Assembly: GCA_025936115.1 (NCBI GenBank)
Contig: JAICTZ010000006.1
Coordinates: 186,001-250,000 of the forward strand
Length of the DNA stretch: 64,000 bases
Direction of reading: 5' to 3'
Origin: Polyangiaceae bacterium
GTDB lineage: Bacteria; Myxococcota_A; Polyangia; Polyangiales; Polyangiaceae
In this document: positions 52,916 through 60,557 of the stretch, piece after piece
Layout: every line of letters begins with the position of its first letter
Position numbering within the stretch: the stretch's first letter is position 1
Program-made: the position numbers and the translations under genes
Notes under the pieces: generated by a model
Databases searched by the model: none
Told to the model about the DNA's origin: nothing
What the model saw: only the letters and a program-made list of their open reading frames with translations

Positions 52916-53938
52916 CTAAGGGTAGATCCGCACCCGTGACAGGTGCAGGATCGCCGCGGGCTGCGGGACGTGGATTTTGACGTAGCGGGCGCGCACCGTG
53001 TCGAACGTCTCGCGCATGGTGGTGAAGTCTCCGGTGTGGCGCGCGACCTCACGCCACTTCTTCTTGTCGCTGCTCACGTCGACGACGAGAGGATTGGCGC
53101 GTTCGCTGCAGCAGTCGAGGCGGTTGTCGATTTCGACCGCGGAAATGTGCCGCTCCTTGCCGAGATCGAACATGACCCAGGGGTCGCTCTCCTGCTGGGT
53201 GTGAAAGAAGTAGTTTTCACCGCCTGCGCAATCCTGGCGGGGTGACTCGCACCCGCCTTGCGGATAGCGGGAGCTCGTGGTCCAGCTCGCGCGTACCGCG
53301 AGATCGTGCGAGCGCTGCTGCACGTGCAAGATCTGTCGCACACCGAACACGACGGCGCCGAGCAGCGCCAGGACGCCGAGCACGTGCACCAGACGGCGCA
53401 CCCAAATCCGCTCGAGCCGACGCTGCAGCGTGCCGAGCGGCTCGAGCAGCACCTGCTGAGCGCGCTCGAGTCGTTCCGCGGCCTTTCGTTGCGCGCTCGG
53501 CTCGAGCTCCGCGAATTCGACGTACGAGGCGCTCAAATCCGCGCGCAGGGTCGCGAGCTCCTCGTTGCCGCCGGCGGCGCGAGCGAGCAGCACGCCGTCG
53601 ACGCGCTCGAGCAACGTGGAGACGCTCGCAACCCCGCCGCTCGCCGATACGTCCGCGCCCGCTTCGCTCGCATCCGCGCTCGTGGCGCGCAGCTCGGAGT
53701 GGGCGGCCAGCGCCCAGTGAATCGCTTCGCGATAGAGCTCAGCCGCCACTGCGTCAGCGCCGCCCTGCGCGAAGGGCTCAGGCGGGCGCTCCGTGCGCGC
53801 CGCCACCTCGGTCGCGAGCGAGGCGCGCCCGATGAGCTCGAGCACGCGCGCCGACGCCGTCCCTGATTCGGCGCGCGCGGTCCGCTCCGCCGCGCGCAGC
53901 CAAAACCACTCCAAGAATCGCGAAGCCACCGTCGCCAC
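52916..53938 (-). CDS. membrane-anchored discoidin (F5/8 type C)-like protein
   Basis: A 340-residue protein. Residues 1-185 are helical and Ala/Glu-rich, probably cytoplasmic; a membrane segment lies near 187-207 (LVHVLGVLALLGAVVFGVR); residues 215-340 form an extracytoplasmic discoidin-like beta domain (ASWTTSSRYPQGG, PWVMFDLGKERHISAVEIDNR, ARYVKIHVP) with cysteine pairs CESPRQDC and CC. Discoidin domains bind carbohydrate. A paralogue with the same plan is at 57476. It ends the region next to the nucleotidyltransferase. GTG start. Confidence 0.8.
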   Translation of the reverse strand: MATVASRFLEWFWLRAAERTARAESGTASARVLELIGRASLATEVAARTERPPEPFAQGGADAVAAELYREAIHWALAAHSELRATSADASEAGADVSASGGVASVSTLLERVDGVLLARAAGGNEELATLRADLSASYVEFAELEPSAQRKAAERLERAQQVLLEPLGTLQRRLERIWVRRLVHVLGVLALLGAVVFGVRQILHVQQRSHDLAVRASWTTSSRYPQGGCESPRQDCAGGENYFFHTQQESDPWVMFDLGKERHISAVEIDNRLDCCSERANPLVVDVSSDKKKWREVARHTGDFTTMRETFDTVRARYVKIHVPQPAAILHLSRVRIYP

Positions 53939-54097
53939 GATTAGATACCTAGATAAGCCGTTTCATCGCTGAATGAGTCAAGTTTTTCCGAGCCGCTAGC
54001 GGCCGGTCTCGATCATGCGGTCGGGCGATGCGAGCGAGCAGCGGGCGGCCCGCGTCCGGCCTCGCCGGCTTGTCGCGTTCAGGTTGTCGCCGCTCGA
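53939..54097. other. intergenic region with TATCTA direct repeats
   Basis: No gene was seen. Two TATCTA-type copies on the minus strand (53942-53955) sit 3 and 11 nt before the discoidin gene start and may include its -10. A dispersed repeat arm begins at 54098. Confidence 0.35.
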
Positions 54098-54126
54098 GCC
54101 GATCGTGATCTGTTCTTCCAAGACTC
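54098..54126 (+). repeat. single arm of the dispersed GATC-rich repeat
   Basis: GCCGATCGTGATCTG followed by TTCTTCCAAGACT matches the arms at 22.5, 57.4, 59.8 and 60.1 kb. No inverted partner was recognised next to it. Confidence 0.55.
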
Positions 54127-54176
54127 ACACGCCTTGTCGGGCTGGGGCATGCGCCCCAGCAGCCTCTTAGCACAGC

Positions 54177-56153
54177 TCAAAGCCCGATGAGCTTCATCCC
54201 CTGCTCGTTCTTTTCCTTGCTGAAGCCGCGCTTCCACAGCAGGAAATTGCCTTTTCTCTGCACGAGCCCGTACAGGCCCGTCGCGAGCGCCTGCTGCACG
54301 ACCTGGTGCGTCGTCGGCTCCGAGCGTGCCTCGTCGATCGTCATGAGCAGGTAGTCCGCGTCTTCGTACGCGAAGCGCAGCGTGAAGCAGAAGCGCCGAT
54401 TCGAAACGTGAGGCGCCTCCGTCTCGGTCGCGGCCACGGACGCGGTCGGCGGAATCAGCGCGATGAGCTCGTAGAGATCCCGGTGGTGCCGCTCGTCGTC
54501 CTTCGTGATCTCGAATTGCACCTGGCGGAAGCCGCCCACGAAGTTGTGGTGCTGGAAGATCGCTCCGTGGCTATAGCTGTACATCGTCGCTGTGAGCGCC
54601 ATGGCGACGAGGGCGGCGGGCACGCGCAGGCGGCGCAGGCCGAGTAGCGCGTCGCTGTCGCGCCACCACGCTAGCGTCACGGCCGCCGCGAAGAAGATGT
54701 AGCCGGTGTAGTTCGACGTGTACTGGAAGAACGTCTGATACATCGGCTTGTAGCCCGACGAGAGCAACGTGAACATCGCGGGCGGGATGAACAGAATCCA
54801 GGCGCGCGAGTGCCGGAAAGGCAAGAGCAGCACCGGCCCCATCATCTTGACGATGTAGGTGAGCTTTTCCTGATCGAGCAGCGAGTTGAACGTGAAGATT
54901 GGATTCGAGACGATCGTGCGCAGCACGCCCGCAAAGCCCGATTCGCCGGGTGGAATCAAGCCGACGAAGATCCAAGTGAAGCTGTTCGCCTCCGACCACG
55001 TGCGGTGGAGCGGCATGATGAAGAACTTGACGACGACGAAATAAATCGCCGAGAGCACGCCGCCGATGATGGCCCAGCGCACGCGCTTGCCGCTCACGAG
55101 CTCGAACATGCAGCCCGCGGCGAGCACGGCGCTCGTGTCCTCGCGCACGAGCAGCGCGCAAATCCAGAAGAAGATGAGCCAGCCCTTCTTCTCGGCTTCG
55201 TAACAATAAATGACCCAGCAGATCCAAAAGGGAGCCAGCGTCAGGTCGTGGAAGTCGTAAAAGACGGGCCCGTGCATGGGCGCGTGAATCAAATACAAAT
55301 AGGCGAAGAGCACGCCGATCCAGGAGCTCCCGAGCTTGAGCCGCGTGATGAGGTAAATCGGGATCGCCGTCGCGGCGACGAGCACCGCTTGCAGCACGAG
55401 CAGCGTCTCGGCGTGTTGATAGAGCGCGTAGATCGGCGCGTAGAGATAAAATAGGAAATTGGCGTGAAATTGGATGTGTGAGCCCGTGCGCCCGAGATCG
55501 GGGCTCGCCGCGAACCACTTGCCGCGGATGAGGTTCCACATCAAGTTGTCGAAGATCGCGAGATCCCAACTCGCGGTCTTGAGCCGGTAGTGGTTCAGTA
55601 TCGTGTAGTAGGCGAGGTAGCCCGCGACGAAGATCACGAGCAGCGCGAGCAGGATCGGCGGTGTGCGTGCGTAGAGATGCGGATGGCGGCGCACCCAGCG
55701 TGCGGACCAGTCGCGTAGCCCCGTCCAATCGATCGAGTCGAACGAGAGCCTGAGGGTGCGTTCGAAGCCGAGGCCGAAGAGACCCGCCGCGAGCACGAAG
55801 GCCCACTCGTTTCGATCGGTCCAGTGGTAATCGAACAGGACCGGCAGCGGAAACAGGACCATCAGCGGCGACAGGATCCGCGCCGTGCGCTGCAAGGTGG
55901 CAACGGCCGCTTCCGAGAAGCCGCGCAGCATCCAGTAGATCGCGCCCGCGAGCGTGAACGCGAACCCCGTGCCGCCCATCAGGTAGATCATCACGTCGCG
56001 CGTCGGCTTATCCATCACGTTGGCCGTGACGTGCTCGAGCGTGCGGTCGTAGTTCAGTAAGAAGAAGAAGGCCGCGAGCGACGCTCCGGCCGTGAACAAG
56101 AGCACGACGCTCCCCGCCAAGCGCGTTTCTACCGGCGTTTTCCCGACGATCAT
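54177..56153 (-). CDS. DUF2079 polytopic membrane protein
   Basis: A 658-residue protein with a dozen or more membrane segments. The DUF2079 core is recognisable: TASWDLAIFDNLMWNLIRG, FHANFLFYLYAPIYAL and FYDFHDLTLAPFWICW. DUF2079 proteins are suspected GT-C-like glycosyltransferases with an acidic residue in the first loop. The soluble tail after residue 540 contains FTLRFAYEDADYLLM. Its place in the glycan region supports a transferase role, not proven by sequence. Confidence 0.8.
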   Translation of the reverse strand: MIVGKTPVETRLAGSVVLLFTAGASLAAFFFLLNYDRTLEHVTANVMDKPTRDVMIYLMGGTGFAFTLAGAIYWMLRGFSEAAVATLQRTARILSPLMVLFPLPVLFDYHWTDRNEWAFVLAAGLFGLGFERTLRLSFDSIDWTGLRDWSARWVRRHPHLYARTPPILLALLVIFVAGYLAYYTILNHYRLKTASWDLAIFDNLMWNLIRGKWFAASPDLGRTGSHIQFHANFLFYLYAPIYALYQHAETLLVLQAVLVAATAIPIYLITRLKLGSSWIGVLFAYLYLIHAPMHGPVFYDFHDLTLAPFWICWVIYCYEAEKKGWLIFFWICALLVREDTSAVLAAGCMFELVSGKRVRWAIIGGVLSAIYFVVVKFFIMPLHRTWSEANSFTWIFVGLIPPGESGFAGVLRTIVSNPIFTFNSLLDQEKLTYIVKMMGPVLLLPFRHSRAWILFIPPAMFTLLSSGYKPMYQTFFQYTSNYTGYIFFAAAVTLAWWRDSDALLGLRRLRVPAALVAMALTATMYSYSHGAIFQHHNFVGGFRQVQFEITKDDERHHRDLYELIALIPPTASVAATETEAPHVSNRRFCFTLRFAYEDADYLLMTIDEARSEPTTHQVVQQALATGLYGLVQRKGNFLLWKRGFSKEKNEQGMKLIGL

Positions 56154-56378
56154 CTGAAGCCTTCGCTACTCTAGTTCGGCGCCGCGCAAAATCGCGGGCT
56201 CTCTCGCGACGGGCACGACGGCTTTCGACAGGGGGCGTTCACGATGGTTTTTCGGCCTGGATGCGTCAAGCTTTCCCCGGCCGCGGCCGCCCGTTATGGT
56301 GCGGCCTAGACCGGCTCACCCCGAGCTTCCGGGGGGTCGCTTTTGCTGCCTGCTTCTCGTGCCGACCGCTACAAAAGA

Positions 56379-57380
56379 ATGATTAGACCCCGGCTCTCCG
56401 TCGTGATCCCCGTCTTCAACGAAGCGGAAACGATCCCAGAGCTCGATCGGCGCTTGAAGGCACTCTTCCTCGGGCTCGCGTCGCTCGGGGGCTCGTGGGA
56501 GACCGTGTTCGTAGACGACGGCTCGCACGACGGTTCCGCCGCCTTACTCGAGGAGCTCGCCCGCGCGGAGCCTCGCTACAAGATCATCGGGTTCTCCCGG
56601 AACTTCGGGCACCAGATCGCCATCACGGCCGGCCTCGATCGCGCCGACGGGGACGCCGTGGTCGTGATGGACGCCGACCTGCAGGACCCGCCCGAGGTCG
56701 TGCAGCTGATGCTCGACAAGGTGGCCGAGGGGTTCGACGTGGTCTACGGCGTCCGCAAGCGGCGCCAGGCCGAAACAGTGTTCAAGCGCGCGACCGCCGC
56801 GATTTTCTACCGGCTGATCCGCGCCATGACGCGCGTGGAGATCCCCGCCGACGCCGGCGATTTCCGGTTGATGACGCGTCCGGTCGTGCTCGCGCTCCGG
56901 GCGCTGCGCGAGCAGCACCGGTTCGTGCGTGGCATGGTCGCCTGGGTCGGTTTTCGCCAGACGGCCGTCTACTACGACCGGGAGGCCCGCTTCGCGGGCG
57001 AGACCAAGTACCCGCTCAGGAAGATGCTGCGCTTCGCGGTGGACGGCATCACGTCCTTTTCCGTCGTTCCGCTGCGCATGGCGACGTACCTCGGCCTGTT
57101 TGCCGGCTCGGCTGCCGTGCTGGTCGGGATTTGGCTCTTCTTCGTCAAGGTGTTGAATCTCGGCTCGGTGCCCGGCTGGATGAGCATCATGGTCGCCGTG
57201 ACGTTCGGCTTCTCGGCGCAGCTCGTGATGACGGGCATCCTCGGCGAGTACATCGGGCGCATTTACGAAGAGATCAAACGCCGACCGCTCTACATCGCGA
57301 ATCGTGAGACGAACCTCGCGCCGATCGAGCGCGACGTCGCCCTCTCGCGACGCGCCGGCCCCGACATCGACGGACACTAG
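56379..57380 (+). CDS. GtrB/ArnC-like polyprenyl-phosphate glycosyltransferase
   Basis: A 333-residue GT2 enzyme. LSVVIPVFNEAETI, VFVDDGSHDGSA, RNFGHQIAITAGLD, the DxD-type VMDADLQDPPEV and the membrane-proximal GETKYPLRKMLRFA are typical of the GtrB family, and two membrane segments follow (MATYLGLFAGSAAVLVGIW, GWMSIMVAVTFGF). It should move a sugar from a nucleotide donor to polyprenyl phosphate on the cytoplasmic face. ATG 56379 is preferred to a TTG at 56343. It is divergent from the DUF2079 gene over a 225-bp gap that holds no gene. Confidence 0.88.
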   Translation: MIRPRLSVVIPVFNEAETIPELDRRLKALFLGLASLGGSWETVFVDDGSHDGSAALLEELARAEPRYKIIGFSRNFGHQIAITAGLDRADGDAVVVMDADLQDPPEVVQLMLDKVAEGFDVVYGVRKRRQAETVFKRATAAIFYRLIRAMTRVEIPADAGDFRLMTRPVVLALRALREQHRFVRGMVAWVGFRQTAVYYDREARFAGETKYPLRKMLRFAVDGITSFSVVPLRMATYLGLFAGSAAVLVGIWLFFVKVLNLGSVPGWMSIMVAVTFGFSAQLVMTGILGEYIGRIYEEIKRRPLYIANRETNLAPIERDVALSRRAGPDIDGH

Positions 57381-57396
57381 CGTCGATTGGGGCGAT

Positions 57397-57455
57397 CTTG
57401 GAAGACGAGATCGCGATCTTTCCTCCCAAGACCGACCAACTCGAGACTAGTGCGG
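57397..57455. repeat. palindromic copy of the dispersed repeat
   Basis: A 34-bp imperfect palindrome (57397-57430, centre AGATCGCGATCT, 13 of 17 arm positions paired) runs into GACCGACCAACTCGAGACTAG. It lies between convergent genes, so it could act as a bidirectional terminator-like hairpin or a repeat insertion. Confidence 0.6.
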
Positions 57456-57475
57456 CGCCCGGCGGGTTCAGCGGC

Positions 57476-58609
57476 TCAGCGCAGCACGCTGAAGCGCCGG
57501 AAGTGCAAGATACCCTTCTTCAAGCCGATCGCGCGCACGTAGCGCGCGGTCACGGGCGGAAAGTCCTGCGTCCAGGTGTTGAACGTCTCGGTGCGGCGAG
57601 CGATCTCACGCCAGGTCTTGTGATCCTGGCTCACCTCGATCGCGAGCGGCACGGCGCGCTCCGCGCAACAATCCTCGCGGTTGACGATCCGAATCGAGCT
57701 GAAGCGCCGCTTGCCGCCTAGATCGAGCTCGATCCAGGGGTGGTCGTCTTCGAGGGTGTGGAAGAAGAAGAAGGGACTCTCGGGGCAATCCTGCTCCGGC
57801 GATTTACAACCGACGTTCGGATAGACCGAGCTCGTGTGGTAAGGCCGGCCCCGCGCCCAATCGCGTTCGCGGTCGCGCCAGGCGCGGGCAGAGAGCGCGA
57901 CGGCGAGCAAGGCGGCGAGGAGCAAGAGGAGGCCGCCCGTGCGCCACACGCGACGGAAGTAGATTCTGTCGACGCTCACGCGCGGCGCTTCGAGGTTCGT
58001 GAGCAGCGTGCGCGCGAAGGTCATGAGCTCGCGCGCCTGCCGAGCTTGCTCTTCCTGCGAGAGCTCTGCGAAGGCCGCGAAGCCGCCTGTCTTGAGCGCC
58101 GCTTCGAGCGTGTGCACGGAGCCCTCCCCGCCGGCCGCTGCCGCGAGCAACGCGGCGTCGGCGCGAGCCCACAGCACCTCGAAAGCCGGGGCAGCGGCCG
58201 CCGGCCCGTCGTCGGTCGAGCTGCCTGCTCGCAGGGCTTCTTCCGCAGCGAGGCCCCAGAAGACGGCCTGCCGCGCGAGCTCACGTGCCGGCGCATCCGC
58301 GGGACCCGACACCAGCACGGGCACGGGACGGACGGCGCGTTCGGCGAGCTCGACGCACACCCATGCTCGGCGCAAGAGCGCGCGCGCGCGCGGTGAACCG
58401 ACGCGCCCCTCCGCGCGCAGCGCCGCAAGCGCGCGCCGCTGCCAGAACCATTCGAACGTCCGCCGAAAAACCCCGGGCCGCTTCGGCGGAGCCGGTGGCG
58501 GAGGTACCGCGGCCGGAGCCTCCGCTCCCTGCTCGGGCAGCACGGCCGGCAACGGCTCCGCGGACGGCGACGCGACGACGTCGCCGGGGCTCTGATTGGA
58601 ACCGATCAC
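57476..58609 (-). CDS. membrane-anchored discoidin-like protein, paralogue of the 52916 gene
   Basis: A 377-residue protein with the same plan as the gene at 52916: Pro-rich and helical N-terminal ~220 residues, a membrane segment near 225-245 (TGGLLLLLAALLAVALSARA) and a C-terminal discoidin-like domain (TSSVYPNVGCKSPEQDC, PWIELDLGGKRRFSSIRIV, DCCAERAVPLAIEVS, ARYVRAIG). The cysteine pattern matches the paralogue. It may anchor or sense envelope glycan. GTG start. Confidence 0.8.
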   Translation of the reverse strand: MIGSNQSPGDVVASPSAEPLPAVLPEQGAEAPAAVPPPPAPPKRPGVFRRTFEWFWQRRALAALRAEGRVGSPRARALLRRAWVCVELAERAVRPVPVLVSGPADAPARELARQAVFWGLAAEEALRAGSSTDDGPAAAAPAFEVLWARADAALLAAAAGGEGSVHTLEAALKTGGFAAFAELSQEEQARQARELMTFARTLLTNLEAPRVSVDRIYFRRVWRTGGLLLLLAALLAVALSARAWRDRERDWARGRPYHTSSVYPNVGCKSPEQDCPESPFFFFHTLEDDHPWIELDLGGKRRFSSIRIVNREDCCAERAVPLAIEVSQDHKTWREIARRTETFNTWTQDFPPVTARYVRAIGLKKGILHFRRFSVLR

Positions 58610-58750
58610 GCTCGCTCTGAACTCCGGCGCGGCAAGCTAAGCAAGCAGCACCCCCCGGGTCAAGACACCGCGTCCCCACGCGATGCTCGCCGCGGGATTC
58701 GAGACCAAATCCCGACGGATTCCGCTGCTCGTGACGAAAACTCGGCGTTC

Positions 58751-58824
58751 GTCGGGCTCGCGCCGTCGGGCTCGCGCCGTCGGGCTCGCGCCGTCGCGCC
58801 GTCGCGCCGTCGCGCCGTCGCGCC
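58751..58824 (+). repeat. two-level tandem repeat in front of the cytochrome gene
   Basis: Three copies of a 14-bp unit (GTCGGGCTCGCGCC, 58751-58792) are followed directly by four copies of an 8-bp unit (GTCGCGCC, 58793-58824) that is the 14-bp unit with six bases removed. The array ends 13 bp before the GTG start and 7 bp before a TATTCA hexamer, so copy-number change would move upstream promoter elements. Confidence 0.85.
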
Positions 58825-58837
58825 GAGACACTATTCA

Positions 58838-59788
58838 GTGAAACGCCGAGCAAGTAAATTCGGCAGCCACATCGTGAAGCCACTCGCCAAAAAAATTCTC
58901 GTGAGTATCGGCAGCATATCCGGGGCCGTCATCGTCGGTGGCGCTGCGTTCGTCGGCCTGCAGCTGCGCGCCTTCGCGGCGAGTACCGACAAGGTGTACG
59001 ACGTGCCGGTCCCACACGTCACGCGCTCGTCCGATCCGCCCGTGCTCGCACGCGGCAAACACATCGCCGAATCGCTCGCGCCCTGCGCGGTGAGTGCCTG
59101 TCACGGCCCGGATCTGGGGGGCGGTGACACCGTCGAGATCGGACCGCTCGGCAAGTTCACGGCGCCCAACATCTCCGCCGGAGGGCTAGGTGCGACCTAC
59201 TCGGACGGCGAGCTCATGCGTCTCTTGCGTCACGGCATCAAACGGGACGGCCGGTCGGTTCGCTTCATGCCCTCGCATGAATTCAACTGGCTGAGCGACG
59301 ACGATTTCGCCGCCGTCATTTCCTACGTGCGCTCGCTCCCACCCGTTCAAAAAAGCAACGGCCCGCTCGAGATTGGCGTGCTCGGCAAGGTCCTCGATCG
59401 CCGCGACATGATCCCGCTCGACATCGCCCGCCGCATCGATCACGGCAAAATCGAGCTGGCGCCGCCCGCGTCGCCGACCGCGGCCTACGGCGCGTTCATC
59501 GCGCGCGAGTGCACGGGCTGCCACGGCAAGACCCTTTCGGGAGGACCCATTCCGGGCGCGCCGCCCGATCTTCCGGTGCCTCTCAACCTTACGCCGCACG
59601 CAAGCGGGCTCAATGGTTGGAGCTTCGACGATTTCCGCCACACCCTCACGACGGGGACCAGCAAATCAGGCAAGAAGCTGGCCGCGATGATGCCTTTTGC
59701 GGCATACGCCAAGCTCGACGACACGGAAATGCACGCGCTCTGGGCATACCTCTCGTCGCTGCCCCCGCGACCGTTCGGCGGACGCTGA
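58838..59788 (+). CDS. membrane-anchored c-type cytochrome
   Basis: A 316-residue protein: basic start, one hydrophobic anchor near residues 24-46 (VSIGSISGAVIVGGAAFVGL), then two cytochrome-c-like domains. The second has the normal CTGCH heme motif with MMPFAAYAKLDD as a likely Met ligand. The first has CAVSACH, a CX4CH spacing rather than CXXCH, with MPSHEF after it. It resembles gluconate-dehydrogenase-type or periplasmic electron-transfer cytochromes. The start is uncertain (GTG 58838 or GTG 58874). A HiPIP lies downstream. Confidence 0.8.
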   Translation: MKRRASKFGSHIVKPLAKKILVSIGSISGAVIVGGAAFVGLQLRAFAASTDKVYDVPVPHVTRSSDPPVLARGKHIAESLAPCAVSACHGPDLGGGDTVEIGPLGKFTAPNISAGGLGATYSDGELMRLLRHGIKRDGRSVRFMPSHEFNWLSDDDFAAVISYVRSLPPVQKSNGPLEIGVLGKVLDRRDMIPLDIARRIDHGKIELAPPASPTAAYGAFIARECTGCHGKTLSGGPIPGAPPDLPVPLNLTPHASGLNGWSFDDFRHTLTTGTSKSGKKLAAMMPFAAYAKLDDTEMHALWAYLSSLPPRPFGGR

Positions 59789-59820
59789 AGCGCGGGCGCG
59801 CGGGACTGCTTGCCCCGTCG

Positions 59821-59895
59821 AGATCGGGTCTTCCAAGACTGGTCCACACGGCGCTAGCCTCGAGTTTGGCAGTCTTGGGAGGACAGATCGCGATC
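59821..59895. repeat. inverted-repeat hairpin copy of the dispersed repeat
   Basis: The left arm 59821-59846 (AGATCGGGTCTTCCAAGACT) and the right arm 59865-59895 (reverse complement of GATCGCGATCTGTCCTCCCA) flank a ~18-bp loop containing GCTAGC. The 388-bp gap between the cytochrome and HiPIP genes carries no gene; it holds this hairpin and another arm at 60124. Confidence 0.6.
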
Positions 59896-60123
59896 GTCAA
59901 GGACGCCGAAACACACGCGAGAACCGGCGACGCCGGCGCATTTTGGCGCGGAGCTCGACCGCGTCGCCGCGCTCGTGTGCGGCGATGGGAAGCTCCGCCC
60001 ACGGACTATTTTGGGGGTTGATGGGAGCACGGCGACCTCGCTCAAAGTCCAGCGTCCGTTGCCGATCACTGACCCACAACGCGCCGGCCTCACCGGTCTT
60101 TCACGTAGCTCTCGGTCACTCGT

Positions 60124-60170
60124 GCCGATCGCGATCTGGTCTTCCAAGATCCCCAAGTCGAGCCTAGATT
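60124..60170 (+). repeat. dispersed repeat arm abutting the HiPIP gene
   Basis: GCCGATCGCGATCTGG, TCTTCCAAGAT and TCGAGCCTAG match the other arms. Its last bases form TAGATT 6 nt before the HiPIP GTG, so the repeat may carry or supply the promoter here. Confidence 0.55.
60165..60170 (+). promoter_or_regulatory. -10-like element upstream of the HiPIP gene
   Basis: GCC-TAGATT lies 6 nt before the GTG, at the end of the dispersed repeat arm; no ribosome binding site. Confidence 0.35.
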
Positions 60171-60176
60171 TCCCGC

Positions 60177-60506
60177 GTGAAAAACGCCCCCCACTCTCGG
60201 CCCGAAGTTCGTCTCTCGCGACGCTCGCTGCTCGTTCACGGAGCATCGCTCGTCGGTGTGCTCGGCGCGACCGCGTGCAAGAAGGGTCCTTCTTCCTGCA
60301 ACGACGTGAGCGGCTTGACCCCGGATCAACAGAACACGCGTAACACGCTCGGCTACAGCGACACGTCCGATCAGCCCGGAAAGAACTGCGCGAAATGCGC
60401 TCAATTCGTGGCACCGCCGAAGGAGGATGCGTGCGGCGGCTGCAAGGTGCTGCCGGGCACCGTGCATCCGAACGGCTACTGCCGCGCGTTCACGCCGAAG
60501 GCGTGA
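60177..60506 (+). CDS. high-potential iron-sulfur protein with Tat signal
   Basis: A 109-residue precursor. RLSRRSLLVHGASLVGVLG is a twin-arginine signal, and a Cys follows. The mature part has the HiPIP pattern: CAKC, then a cysteine pair CGGC before KVLPGTVHPNGYC, with five cysteines in the cluster region. HiPIPs carry electrons in the periplasm and are Tat-exported folded. It is shorter than some HiPIPs but complete. The cytochrome gene upstream may be a redox partner. Confidence 0.85.
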   Translation: MKNAPHSRPEVRLSRRSLLVHGASLVGVLGATACKKGPSSCNDVSGLTPDQQNTRNTLGYSDTSDQPGKNCAKCAQFVAPPKEDACGGCKVLPGTVHPNGYCRAFTPKA

Positions 60507-60557
60507 GTCACCGTCGCGTCCGGCGTGCGCGAGGTCACGCGCGGCCGTTCGCGGCCG

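Noticed and set aside
22309..60170. Dispersed GATC-rich repeats explained simply as conserved promoters
   Set aside because: The copy at 57397 lies between convergent genes and the one at 54098 points into a gene's 3' end, so a promoter role cannot explain all copies.
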